From the NCBI RefSeq assembly GCF_001855385.1, contig NZ_MKIE01000006.1, positions 62,001 to 126,000 of the forward strand: a stretch of 64,000 bases of DNA, read 5' to 3'. This document shows positions 45,732-53,203 of the stretch, piece by piece. Every line of letters begins with the position of its first letter. The stretch's first letter is position 1. The notes below the pieces were generated by a model. The model was not told the DNA's origin. It made no database searches and was given only the letters and a program-made list of their open reading frames with translations. A program made the position numbers and the translations under genes. The DNA comes from Andreesenia angusta (GTDB lineage: Bacteria; Bacillota; Clostridia; Tissierellales; Gottschalkiaceae).

Positions 45732-46223
45732 ATGAAATCTTTTGAAAAAAACTCGAAGCTAGTATTTTTTATGGGGCTTATTGGGTATTTGGCTTTCAAG
45801 CTCTATATGTCAATGAATATAGCTAATGAGCTGATGCAGTCCGATACAGGTGGAATCGCTGAAGGAATAGGCATGATAAGAGGTGTTACTCTTGGGTTCA
45901 GCATAATCGGCACTGTGGTGTTTGTCGTAGCCACTTACTTTATCTACAGAGCTGTCTACAAGAAGATAAACAGCGACAACCAGATCATGGTTGACAGGTT
46001 CCAAGGCATATATTTCAGCAATATGGCGATGCTATACATAGGGAGCATTATAGCGCTGTTCTTGAGCTCTTTTGTATTCAAAGACCAGACAGTTCTGCCG
46101 CTTACTATAGGCATAGCGGTAAAGCTTTTTCTGATAACGGGGTTGAATTTTATTTTGCTTGACGGTGAGGACAACAGGATGGTGCCAAATATGGCTGTGT
46201 TCGGGGCGCTGTCTCTTTTCTAG
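45732..46223 (+). CDS. Small membrane protein of unknown function
   Basis: A 163-residue protein with four to five hydrophobic spans and no motif I recognise. I choose ATG at 45732, with GAGGAGG at the proper distance; the in-frame ATG at 45717 overlaps that site. It leads a four-gene operon with an adaptor, an ATPase and an FtsX-type permease, 12 bases before the adaptor, so it is probably a component or sensor of that exporter. Confidence 0.7.
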   Translation: MKSFEKNSKLVFFMGLIGYLAFKLYMSMNIANELMQSDTGGIAEGIGMIRGVTLGFSIIGTVVFVVATYFIYRAVYKKINSDNQIMVDRFQGIYFSNMAMLYIGSIIALFLSSFVFKDQTVLPLTIGIAVKLFLITGLNFILLDGEDNRMVPNMAVFGALSLF

Positions 46224-46235
46224 GGAGGAATTTAC

Positions 46236-47303
46236 ATGAGCAGAAAGAAGAAGATAGGTTTTGGAATGATAGGACTAGTGGCGATTCTAGTGGTGGGTAT
46301 GTCTATATACGCCATAAAAGGGAGCGGTGAGGCTGAAGAAAGCGTGGTGCAGGTTGAAAGGCATACGATTCCCCCGAGGGAGCATGTGTTTGTAAATGGG
46401 AAGATAGAGCCAAGGAACAGTGAATCTTTTGGAGTAGATTTATCTAAAGGAAAGGTACATAAGATACATGTAGTAGATGGACAGAGCATAGAGTCTGGAG
46501 CTCCGATTGTGACCTACAGGAGAGAAGAGGTGGAGAGCCAGATAAAGGAGCTGCAGTACCAGATAGATGACGCAAAGGCTGCAAAGAACAGCCAGCCGTC
46601 TGACGATTCCGGCCTTGAAGCTGTAGCTGACATGGCAGCCTCAACCAACTACGACTCTCAGATAAAGAGGCTGGAAAGCCAGATAAAAGACCTTAAGGAC
46701 AATGAGTATGTAACTGAAAATGCCAGCATAGGCGGCAGAGTATATATTGAGGAGATAGACTCGCCAGAGGGAGTAAAGACAGAGCGAATAACTGTGCAGA
46801 GCGGCGACTATGTCGTCAGGGGAACTGTGAGCGAGAAGGACGTGCTGAAGCTGAGCGAGGGTCTGGAGGCTGAGATAACGGCGGTCTCAAATGACAAGAA
46901 GCTAAGCGGAACACTGGAGTCTATAAGTACAAGACCAAGCGACGGCGCAGGGCAGATAGATACTCAAGGCATGGGAATGAGCAGCGGTCAATCGCTTTCA
47001 GAGTACGAGGTTATAATAAAGCTTGAGAGCATAGAAGGTGTAAAGCAGGGTTTCCATGTGCAAGCTAAAATAGTGTACGGTGAGGACAGAACTATAATCC
47101 CGGCAGAATCACTGGTGAAGGAAAACGGAAAGCAGTATGTATTTTTGATAGAGGACAACGCAGCCAAGAGGAAAGAGATCCAAGCAGATGTGCAGGAAGG
47201 ACAGAAGTCCAATATGGTTGTGAAAAAGGGGCTGAAGCAAGGAGACGAAATTGTGGTGAATCCACCGGAGGAGCTGAAGGATGGTGATATAGTTGGAGAA
47301 TAA
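46236..47303 (+). CDS. MacA/HlyD-like membrane fusion (adaptor) protein
   Basis: A 355-residue protein anchored by one N-terminal span (residues 8-26). It then has half of a lipoyl-like fold (FGVDLSKGKVHKIHVVDGQSIESG), a coiled coil near 90-150 (VESQIKELQYQIDDAKAA, SQIKRLESQIKDL), and beta-barrel parts with QSGDYVVRGTVSEKDVLKLSEGLEAEI. In Gram-positive bacteria such adaptors work with MacB-type pumps. It overlaps the ATPase gene by 11 bases. Confidence 0.88.
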   Translation: MSRKKKIGFGMIGLVAILVVGMSIYAIKGSGEAEESVVQVERHTIPPREHVFVNGKIEPRNSESFGVDLSKGKVHKIHVVDGQSIESGAPIVTYRREEVESQIKELQYQIDDAKAAKNSQPSDDSGLEAVADMAASTNYDSQIKRLESQIKDLKDNEYVTENASIGGRVYIEEIDSPEGVKTERITVQSGDYVVRGTVSEKDVLKLSEGLEAEITAVSNDKKLSGTLESISTRPSDGAGQIDTQGMGMSSGQSLSEYEVIIKLESIEGVKQGFHVQAKIVYGEDRTIIPAESLVKENGKQYVFLIEDNAAKRKEIQADVQEGQKSNMVVKKGLKQGDEIVVNPPEELKDGDIVGE

Positions 47304-47982
47304 TCTAATAAGCTTGGAATGCATAAAGAAGAGCTACAGGACTCCAGCTGGAGAGTTCCCAGTGTTGAAAGGCTTAAACCTGGATATTTCGGAAGGGGAG
47401 TTCATATCCATAATGGGCAAGTCTGGAAGCGGAAAGACGACGCTTCTCAACTTGATAGGCTTGCTTGACCGGTTTGACGGAGGAGAGTACGTATTTCGTG
47501 GAGAGAACATAACCACTTTCAGCGAAAACAGGAAGTCTGAGTTCAGGAACGACAATATGGGATTTATATTTCAGCAGTTTCACCTTATAGAGTCGCTCAC
47601 GGTCTACCAAAACATAGAAATCCCACTTCTCTACAGGAAGAGCGGATCCAAAGAGTCTAGAAAAAAGGCCATAGAGGAGAAACTCAGACAGGTGGGGCTT
47701 TACGAAAAGCGAATGAACAAGCCGTTTGAACTGTCAGGGGGACAGCAGCAGAGGATAGCCATAGCCAGAGCCCTTGTGACAGACCCATATATAATACTGG
47801 CAGACGAACCTACAGGGGCGCTTGACTCGGAGACCAGCAAAGACATAATGGCGCTGCTGAAGGAGCTGAACGACTCTGGGAAGACTATAGTTATGGTCAC
47901 CCACGACAGCGACCTCAGAAGGTACACCACCAGAGACGTATTTCTCAAAGATGGTGAGTTTGCAGGGGAGGATGCCATATGA
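47293..47982 (+). CDS. MacB/LolD-type ABC ATPase
   Basis: A 229-residue ATPase of the antimicrobial peptide/macrolide exporter group. Walker A GKSGSGKTTLLN, Q-loop FIFQQFHLIESLTVYQN, signature LSGGQQQRIAIARAL, Walker B IILADEPTGALDSE and H-loop VTHDSD are all intact. TTG start inside the adaptor gene; it overlaps the permease by four bases (ATGA). ATP binding drives mechanical movement of the permease pair. Confidence 0.93.
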   Translation: MENNLISLECIKKSYRTPAGEFPVLKGLNLDISEGEFISIMGKSGSGKTTLLNLIGLLDRFDGGEYVFRGENITTFSENRKSEFRNDNMGFIFQQFHLIESLTVYQNIEIPLLYRKSGSKESRKKAIEEKLRQVGLYEKRMNKPFELSGGQQQRIAIARALVTDPYIILADEPTGALDSETSKDIMALLKELNDSGKTIVMVTHDSDLRRYTTRDVFLKDGEFAGEDAI

Positions 47983-49196
47983 ATTTCTACAACTTCATAA
48001 GAACCGCATGGTACAGCATAAGGGCCTACAAGCTCAGGATATTCCTCACCATGATAGGCATAATCATAGGTATATCCTCGGTATCGGCCATACTGGCTAT
48101 AGGAGAGGGGCTTAAAGCCGAGGCGTCTTCTTCGATGGAATCTGCCAACTTGAACAAGGTGACAATAGAGTACATGCCTCCAAGCGGACAGGAGGACGCA
48201 AGCGCCACTCCTTTTGAGGAAAGCGACATAAGCGAGATAAAGAAGATAGAAGGCGTGAAGGATGTCACCATGAACGACAACCAGAACAACTTTCTGATGG
48301 GAACATACCAGGATATGAGCTACTTTGACAAGTCTACAGCTGGAGAGGTCAACAACTACAGCGAAAAGGATGCAAAAAACAATGTTGGATTCGGCAGGGG
48401 ATTTTCAAAAGCAGAAGCCGAGAGTGACAGCAGAGTTATAATTCTAGGCTACGAGATGGCAAAGCAGCTGTTTGATGACCCGGAAAAGGCCATAGGTAAA
48501 GGTGTAACTGTAAAAGGCGAGGTTTTCGAAGTGGTCGGAGTCAAAGAGGAGGTCGCAATGGACATGGGCCTAAACTTCAGCATGGAGTTTTCTGATCCAA
48601 ATGCAAGCACCATACCAAGCAAGGTTGACTTCGGCGAAGAAGAGACAGACCAGATATGGAATATAAGTGTGGCTCTAGAGCCTGGGGGAGATAAGGACAT
48701 GGTCTTGACCGAGGTGAAGGACAAGTTATACGAGCTCCATCCAGATATACAGGGAGAGTATATGGAGTTTGACATGGAGAAGATAATAGAGTCTATGCAG
48801 AGCGTAATCGGAAATATAACGCTGTTTGTGGCTTTTGTGACAGGCATTTCTCTTCTTGTTGGAGGGATAGGCGTAATGAACATAATGTACGTTTCGGTCA
48901 CCGAGAGAAAAAGGGAGATAGGCATAAGAAGGGCCATAGGCGCAAAGCCGAAGGACATACTTGTCCAGTTTCTGATAGAGTCCATATTCATAACTGGACT
49001 TGGGGGGATAATAGGCATAGCTTTCGGATATCTGTTTTCAATGGCAGTCGGAGCATTCCTTCCGTTTCCGCCGGTCATGACGCTCAAGAACTTCTTGGGA
49101 GCTTCTTCTATATCTGTCCTCACAGGCCTGATATTCGGAATAATCCCAGCTTCTAAGGCGGCCAAGCTAGATCCTATAGTTGCCATATATAAATAG
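47979..49196 (+). CDS. MacB-type ABC permease (FtsX family)
   Basis: A 405-residue permease: first span near 20-42, a large extracellular MacB_PCD domain from about 45 to 280, then three FtsX-type spans (about 285-310, 330-355, 370-395). Signatures are LRIFLTMIGIIIGISSVSAILAIGEG and VTERKREIGIRRAIGAKPKDILVQFLIES. With the adaptor and ATPase it forms a tripartite exporter for a peptide, lipid or drug. It ends at the hairpin shared with tRNA-Pro. Confidence 0.93.
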   Translation: MNFYNFIRTAWYSIRAYKLRIFLTMIGIIIGISSVSAILAIGEGLKAEASSSMESANLNKVTIEYMPPSGQEDASATPFEESDISEIKKIEGVKDVTMNDNQNNFLMGTYQDMSYFDKSTAGEVNNYSEKDAKNNVGFGRGFSKAEAESDSRVIILGYEMAKQLFDDPEKAIGKGVTVKGEVFEVVGVKEEVAMDMGLNFSMEFSDPNASTIPSKVDFGEEETDQIWNISVALEPGGDKDMVLTEVKDKLYELHPDIQGEYMEFDMEKIIESMQSVIGNITLFVAFVTGISLLVGGIGVMNIMYVSVTERKREIGIRRAIGAKPKDILVQFLIESIFITGLGGIIGIAFGYLFSMAVGAFLPFPPVMTLKNFLGASSISVLTGLIFGIIPASKAAKLDPIVAIYK

Positions 49197-49199
49197 AAA

Positions 49200-49227
49200 A
49201 AAGCCTGATTCAAAAGAATCAGGCTTT
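49200..49227 (-). terminator. Terminator for tRNA-Pro, possibly bidirectional
   Basis: A perfect 12-base-pair stem AAAGCCTGATTC / GAATCAGGCTTT with AAAA loop. The T run follows on the minus strand, so it primarily serves the tRNA. Confidence 0.85.
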
Positions 49228-49234
49228 GTCTATG

Positions 49235-49311
49235 TGGTCGGGGTGGAGGGACTCGAACCCCCGGCCCCATGGTCCCAAACCATGTGCGCTACCAAACTGC
49301 GCTACACCCCG
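49235..49311 (-). tRNA. tRNA-Pro, anticodon TGG
   Basis: Seventy-seven bases on the minus strand including encoded CCA. Acceptor arms CGGGGTG and CACCCCG pair fully; the anticodon stem-loop has ATGGTTTGGGACCAT with TGG, and the T arm has GGTTCGAGTCC. It reads CCN proline codons. An isolated single tRNA gene. Confidence 0.97.
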
Positions 49312-49329
49312 TAAAAACTCAACTACCAC

Positions 49330-49358
49330 ATTATATAAAACAGATGGCATAAGTTCAA
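49330..49358 (-). promoter_or_regulatory. Sigma-A promoter for tRNA-Pro
   Basis: On the minus strand TTGAAC, 17 bases, TATAAT, 18 bases before the tRNA. The remaining gap to 49519 on the plus strand has two TACAAT boxes (49482, 49493) but no clear -35. Confidence 0.75.
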
Positions 49359-49519
49359 AGCTCTAAAAAGGTGGTTAAGGCTGAAAAACAGGCTTAAACA
49401 GAGTTTAGACTTAAATAAATTCATATATCTCAGTATTAGACAAAGGTAAAATACTGCAGAGCGTACAAGTGGAATTGCAGGTACAATAGTGGTACAATGA
49501 CAGAAAGGGAGTGATTGAG

Positions 49520-49915
49520 ATGGACAATAAGGAACTGTTGAAAGCCATATCGGATATGATAGACTCTAAGCTTGACCCAATCAGAGACGAAGTAAGCAAA
49601 ATTGGTACAAGGCTGGACAGCTTAGAGTCTAGATTCGACGGACTAGAGACAAGATTCGATATTCTGGAGGGTAGGTTTGATGGACTAGATACTAGATTCG
49701 ACAGCCTGGAATCCAGAGTAGAAGGACAGAGGGAGCTGCTTAGTGCATTGGAAGACAGATCGACCACCAATTCAGCTGTGTTGAAAAATATAGAAGAAAA
49801 GCTAGTGGACTCTCAAGGCGAAATAGCGAGCCTGAAAAAAAGCATCTCTAGAATAGAGAAGGCCACTGCCGACAACTGGAGCGACATAGTAGACATTAAG
49901 TCGAAGATAAGCTAA
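49520..49915 (+). CDS. Heptad-repeat coiled-coil protein
   Basis: A 131-residue, highly charged protein with no signal peptide or membrane span. Residues about 31-65 consist of five perfect-length heptads of the form R-L/F-D-S/G-L-E-S/T, followed by further coiled coil (LKNIEEKLVDSQGEIASLKKSI). ATG at 49520 has GGGAG eight bases ahead. I do not know its function. Its layout (short helical head, repeat coiled coil, charged tail) resembles the protein at 52664. Confidence 0.7.
   Translation: MDNKELLKAISDMIDSKLDPIRDEVSKIGTRLDSLESRFDGLETRFDILEGRFDGLDTRFDSLESRVEGQRELLSALEDRSTTNSAVLKNIEEKLVDSQGEIASLKKSISRIEKATADNWSDIVDIKSKIS
49610..49714 (+). repeat. Tandem 21-base repeats coding heptads
   Basis: Five in-frame 21-base units (starting AGG/AGA, then CTG or TTC, GAC) encode RLDSLES-type heptads. 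Units differ mostly at third positions, so they are selected at protein level. Confidence 0.7.
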
Positions 49916-49922
49916 GAAATCG

Positions 49923-49951
49923 TTGACTAGCAAAACCATATATGATAACAT
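49923..49951 (+). promoter_or_regulatory. Putative promoter of the riboswitch-metK unit
   Basis: TTGACT, 17 bases, TAACAT, ending about 25 bases before the aptamer. Confidence 0.45.
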
Positions 49952-49975
49952 AAGTTCGTTAAGTTTACAGAATTG

Positions 49976-50114
49976 CCTTATCAAGAGAGGTGGAGGGACA
50001 GGCCCGATGAAGCCCAGCAACCGTTAAAAGCGGTGCTAATTCCTACGGATAGCTATGTCCGGAAGATGAGGGTGCAAAAGAAGATACAGCCCTCTTATTG
50101 AGAGGGCTTTTTTT
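49976..50114 (+). promoter_or_regulatory. SAM-I (S-box) riboswitch with terminator
   Basis: The conserved core AGAGAGGTGGAGGGA, GCCCGATGAAGCCCAGCAACC and the internal GGTGCTAATTCC mark an S-box. P1 forms between CCTTATC (49976-49982) and GATGAGG (50065-50071). A terminator stem GCCCTCT/AGAGGGC with seven T follows (50088-50114); GATGAGGG could instead pair with CCCTCTTATT as antiterminator. With SAM bound, P1 forms and metK transcription stops. Confidence 0.96.
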
Positions 50115-50148
50115 ATAGATTTGAAATTGAAAGGAGAAATGAAATAAA

Positions 50149-51336
50149 ATGAAAAAATGGTTCTTTACTTCAGAGTCGGTTACAGAAGGTCACCCAGATA
50201 AAATATGCGACCAAATATCAGACTCTATACTAGATGCGATACTTGAAAAAGATCCACTTGCAAGAGTTGCCTGCGAGACTTCAGTAACTACAGGACTAGT
50301 GCTTGTAGCTGGAGAGATAACTACAAATTGCTATGTGGACATACCTAGAGTAGTTAGAAACACTATACTAGACATAGGCTACAACAGAGCCAAGTACGGA
50401 TTTGACGGAGAGACTTGCGGAGTTATAACTTCAATAGGAGAGCAGTCGAGAGACATAGCTCAGGGAGTTGACGAAGCTACCGAGAAGAGAGAAAACAGTG
50501 GAGACGAGCTAGACCAGATAGGTGCAGGAGACCAAGGTATAATGTTCGGATTTGCCTGCAACGAGACTAAGGAGCTAATGCCTCTTCCGATCTCGCTTGC
50601 GCATAAGCTTGCAAGAAGGCTTACAGAAGTTAGAAAGAACGGAACACTTCCATACCTAAGACCGGATGGGAAAACTCAGGTGACTATAGAGTACCACGAC
50701 GACAAGCCAGCCAGAGTGGACGCTATAGTAATATCTACACAGCACAGCCCGGATGCGACTCTAGAGGAGATCGAAAGAGACCTTAAAGAGAAGGTAATAG
50801 GAAATGTAGTGCCTGCAGAGCTTCTAGACGACAAGACAAAGTACTACATCAACCCTACTGGAAGATTCGTAGTTGGAGGACCTCAGGGAGATGCGGGACT
50901 TACTGGAAGAAAGATAATAGTAGACACTTACGGTGGATACTCTAGACACGGCGGTGGAGCTTTCTCTGGAAAAGACGCGACTAAAGTCGACAGATCTGGA
51001 GCTTACGCTGCAAGATACGTTGCAAAGAACATAGTTGCGGCAGGACTTGCAGATAAATGTGAAGTTCAGCTTGCGTATGCTATAGGAGTTGCGAAGCCAG
51101 TTTCTATACTTGTTCAGACTTTTGGAACAGCTAAGATAGAAGAAGAGAAGATAGAAGAACTTGTAGCTAAGCATTTCGACCTAAGACCAGCGGCTATAAT
51201 AAGAGACCTTGACCTTAGAAAACCTATATACAAGGCTACAGCTGCATACGGACATTTCGGAAGAGAAGACCTAGACGTAAGCTGGGAGAAGACAGACAAG
51301 GCTGAGATACTAAGAAAAGAAGCTTTTGGAAAATAA
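50149..51336 (+). CDS. metK: S-adenosylmethionine synthetase
   Basis: Makes SAM from methionine and ATP. The 395-residue enzyme has [21 protein letters not shown] (ATP and Mg2+), [16 protein letters not shown], and the Lys loop [30 protein letters not shown] precedes the ATG. Controlled by the S-box just upstream, a product-feedback loop. Codon use is strongly biased (ATA for Ile, AGA for Arg), consistent with high expression in this genome. Confidence 0.98.
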   Translation: MKKWFFTSESVTEGHPDKICDQISDSILDAILEKDPLARVACETSVTTGLVLVAGEITTNCYVDIPRVVRNTILDIGYNRAKYGFDGETCGVITSIGEQSRDIAQGVDEATEKRENSGDELDQIGAGDQGIMFGFACNETKELMPLPISLAHKLARRLTEVRKNGTLPYLRPDGKTQVTIEYHDDKPARVDAIVISTQHSPDATLEEIERDLKEKVIGNVVPAELLDDKTKYYINPTGRFVVGGPQGDAGLTGRKIIVDTYGGYSRHGGGAFSGKDATKVDRSGAYAARYVAKNIVAAGLADKCEVQLAYAIGVAKPVSILVQTFGTAKIEEEKIEELVAKHFDLRPAAIIRDLDLRKPIYKATAAYGHFGREDLDVSWEKTDKAEILRKEAFGK

Positions 51337-51344
51337 ATAGATGA

Positions 51345-51508
51345 AAAATCATAAACTCCACAGTACACTACGATTTGGGAAATAAACTAGAACCGTTCAA
51401 GCACAAAATCCGGAACTCGCTGTCGCTTAGACACCGGATTCCAGCGTGCTTTCACTTGTTCTGTATTTCAATCAAATCTCCATGATTCTGTGTCGTGCTT
51501 ATGACATT
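51345..51508 (+). repeat. Dispersed inverted-repeat element, copy 2
   Basis: About 164 bases beginning AAAATCATAAACTCC and ending TTATGACATT. The inner stem AATCCGG (51407-51413) / CCGGATT (51434-51440) and the next stem AAGCAC (51399-51404) / GTGCTT (51446-51451) match copies 1 and 3 with compensatory changes. It fills most of the 354-base gap after metK, between the stop codon and the terminator at 51540. Confidence 0.87.
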
Positions 51509-51539
51509 TTCATTTTCTGCAAATTGAAAGAACCTAAGG

Positions 51540-51593
51540 TAAGGCCAAAATCTCTAAGTGCAAATGCGCTGTGAAGATTTTGGCCTTATTTTT
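51540..51593 (+). terminator. Terminator downstream of metK
   Basis: A 14-base-pair perfect stem TAAGGCCAAAATCT / AGATTTTGGCCTTA with a 21-base loop, then TTTTT. It lies 200 bases after metK, beyond the repeat, so the repeat would be transcribed with metK. Confidence 0.85.
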
Positions 51594-51628
51594 CTATAGA
51601 AGTGTATGGAATGTATACCCTAAATTAA

Positions 51629-51657
51629 TTACAAAAAAGCATAATTTGATATATAAT
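51629..51657 (+). promoter_or_regulatory. Sigma-A promoter for folD
   Basis: TTACAA, 17 bases, TATAAT, 34 bases before the ATG. Confidence 0.65.
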
Positions 51658-51690
51658 ATATTACGGAATGACTTTTAAGGAGGGGAACAA

Positions 51691-52542
51691 ATGGCAACGA
51701 TAGATTGTAAAGCAATAGCTAAAAAGTTAAGAGAAGAGATAAAGGTGGATATAGAAAAGGCGACAGAAAAGTATGGAGAAAAACCTTTTCTTGAGATAGT
51801 TCAGGTGGGGGCTCACCCTTCGTCTGTATCGTATGTTAAAAGCATAATAAAGACTTGTGACAATATGAATGTAAACCACAAGTTCTCGCAGTACGATGAA
51901 AACATAACTGAAGACGAGCTAGTGGCTGAAATAGAGAAGCTGAATGCAGACAGCTCTGTTCACGGAGTTATAGTTCAGTATCCGCTTCCAGCTCATATAG
52001 ACTCAGACAGGATAGCAAACGTGCTTTCGCCAGCGAAAGACGTAGACTGTGTGACTTCCGAGAACCTTGGGAAACTGCTTATGGGAATCAAGGGAATGGT
52101 GCCTTGCACTCCAAAGGGAATGATGAGAATACTTAAAGAGTCAGGCGTGGACCTAGTTGGAAAAGATGTAGTCGTTGTAGGAAATGGCCGTACAGTTGGA
52201 AGACCGATAACTCAGCTTCTGCTTCAGCAAAATGCTACAGTTACAGTTTGCCACTCTAAGACAAAAGATCTTGCGGCGCATCTTTCAAACGCAGATGTAG
52301 TTGTAGGAGCTGCAGGACGTGCTGGACTTATACCTGGAGCTGCAGTGAAAGAGGGTGTAGTGGTAATAGATGCCGCTATAAACGTGCTGGAAGACGGAAG
52401 TATAGTTGGAGACGCAGAGTTCGACGCGGTTTCAGAAAAAGCTTCGCTTATAACTCCAGTGCCAGGTGGAGTTGGAACTACTACAAACGCAATGCTTATG
52501 GAAAACCTGCTAGAGCTTTTCCTAGACGTAAAAACTAAATAA
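51691..52542 (+). CDS. folD: Methylenetetrahydrofolate dehydrogenase/cyclohydrolase
   Basis: Bifunctional enzyme converting 5,10-methylene-THF to 10-formyl-THF with NADP. The 283 residues include YVKSIIKTCDNM with the catalytic Lys, GVIVQYPLPAHID, PCTPKGMMRIL and the cofactor loop VGNGRTVGRPITQLL (usually GRS, here GRT). AAGGAGGGG precedes the ATG. Like metK it belongs to one-carbon metabolism, which may explain their closeness. Confidence 0.96.
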   Translation: MATIDCKAIAKKLREEIKVDIEKATEKYGEKPFLEIVQVGAHPSSVSYVKSIIKTCDNMNVNHKFSQYDENITEDELVAEIEKLNADSSVHGVIVQYPLPAHIDSDRIANVLSPAKDVDCVTSENLGKLLMGIKGMVPCTPKGMMRILKESGVDLVGKDVVVVGNGRTVGRPITQLLLQQNATVTVCHSKTKDLAAHLSNADVVVGAAGRAGLIPGAAVKEGVVVIDAAINVLEDGSIVGDAEFDAVSEKASLITPVPGGVGTTTNAMLMENLLELFLDVKTK

Positions 52543-52551
52543 GAATACACA

Positions 52552-52584
52552 GAAAGCTACTCATCATATGGGTAGCTTTTTTTA
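52552..52584 (+). terminator. Terminator after folD
   Basis: AAAGCTACTCA pairs with TGGGTAGCTTT, five-base loop, then TTTT. Confidence 0.88.
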
Positions 52585-52606
52585 TGCACAAATGCAAGTG
52601 CTTACA

Positions 52607-52615
52607 TGATATAAT
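52607..52615 (+). promoter_or_regulatory. Extended -10 promoter
   Basis: TGATATAAT is an extended -10 (TGn plus TATAAT) without a good -35, 49 bases before the GTG of the coiled-coil gene. Confidence 0.5.
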
Positions 52616-52663
52616 GTTGTTAGTTAAATGGCGAGGTTTTTAAATCAAATGGAGGGGAACACA

Positions 52664-53131
52664 GTGAATAACGAAGAGTTTCAAATGCTTGTGCTGGAAG
52701 CGCTAGGTGGGATCAAAGACGAGATAAGTGGTATCAAGGACGATATGGTCACGATGAAAGGCGAGATAAGTGGCATCAAGGACGATATAGTCACGATGAA
52801 AGACGAGATAAGTGGCATCAAGGACGATATAGTCACGATGAAAGACGAGATAAGTGGCATCAAGGACGATATAGTCACGATGAAAAATGAGATAGGTAGT
52901 ATGAAAGTCGAAATAGGAACGCTAAAAGAAGATATGGGCAGTATAAAGCATGAAATAATAGAAATGAAGGGCGATATAAATATGCTACTGGACCAGACTG
53001 CCTGTCTTACGGAATTCAAATCAAAGACAGAAAGCAAGCTTAGCTATTTGGAAGAAAGAGAGATAAGCATAGCTGAAATGGTCGGAGAGCATGAAATAGA
53101 GATAAGAACACTGAAGAAAAAAATCGTATAG
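52664..53131 (+). CDS. Coiled-coil protein built from 14-residue repeats
   Basis: A 155-residue charged protein with no signal peptide or membrane span. Residues about 19-74 are four copies of DEISGIKDDIVTMK, followed by related diverged units (NEIGSMKVEIGTLK, EDMGSIKHEIIEMK), making one long coiled coil. GTG at 52664 has GGAGGGG six bases upstream; the ATG at 52628 precedes that site. Function unknown; the layout is like the protein at 49520. Confidence 0.72.
   Translation: MNNEEFQMLVLEALGGIKDEISGIKDDMVTMKGEISGIKDDIVTMKDEISGIKDDIVTMKDEISGIKDDIVTMKNEIGSMKVEIGTLKEDMGSIKHEIIEMKGDINMLLDQTACLTEFKSKTESKLSYLEEREISIAEMVGEHEIEIRTLKKKIV
52718..52885 (+). repeat. Four tandem 42-base coding repeats
   Basis: Units at 52718, 52760, 52802 and 52844. 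The third and fourth are identical; the first two differ at a few bases. Such near-identity points to recent slippage or unequal recombination and possible length variation. Confidence 0.92.
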
Positions 53132-53139
53132 CAAACTAA

Positions 53140-53173
53140 AAAATAAGGCTTTCTATATGGAAGTCTTATTTTG
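53140..53173 (+). terminator. Terminator after the 14-residue-repeat gene
   Basis: AAATAAGGCTTTC pairs with GGAAGTCTTATTT (two G-T pairs), loop TATAT. Confidence 0.75.
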
Positions 53174-53203
53174 CGTAAGAAAGTCGATAGAGGAGGTGAA
53201 AAA

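Noticed and set aside
52718..52885. CRISPR-like direct repeats
   Set aside because: The 42-base units abut without spacers and are in frame in a coding sequence.
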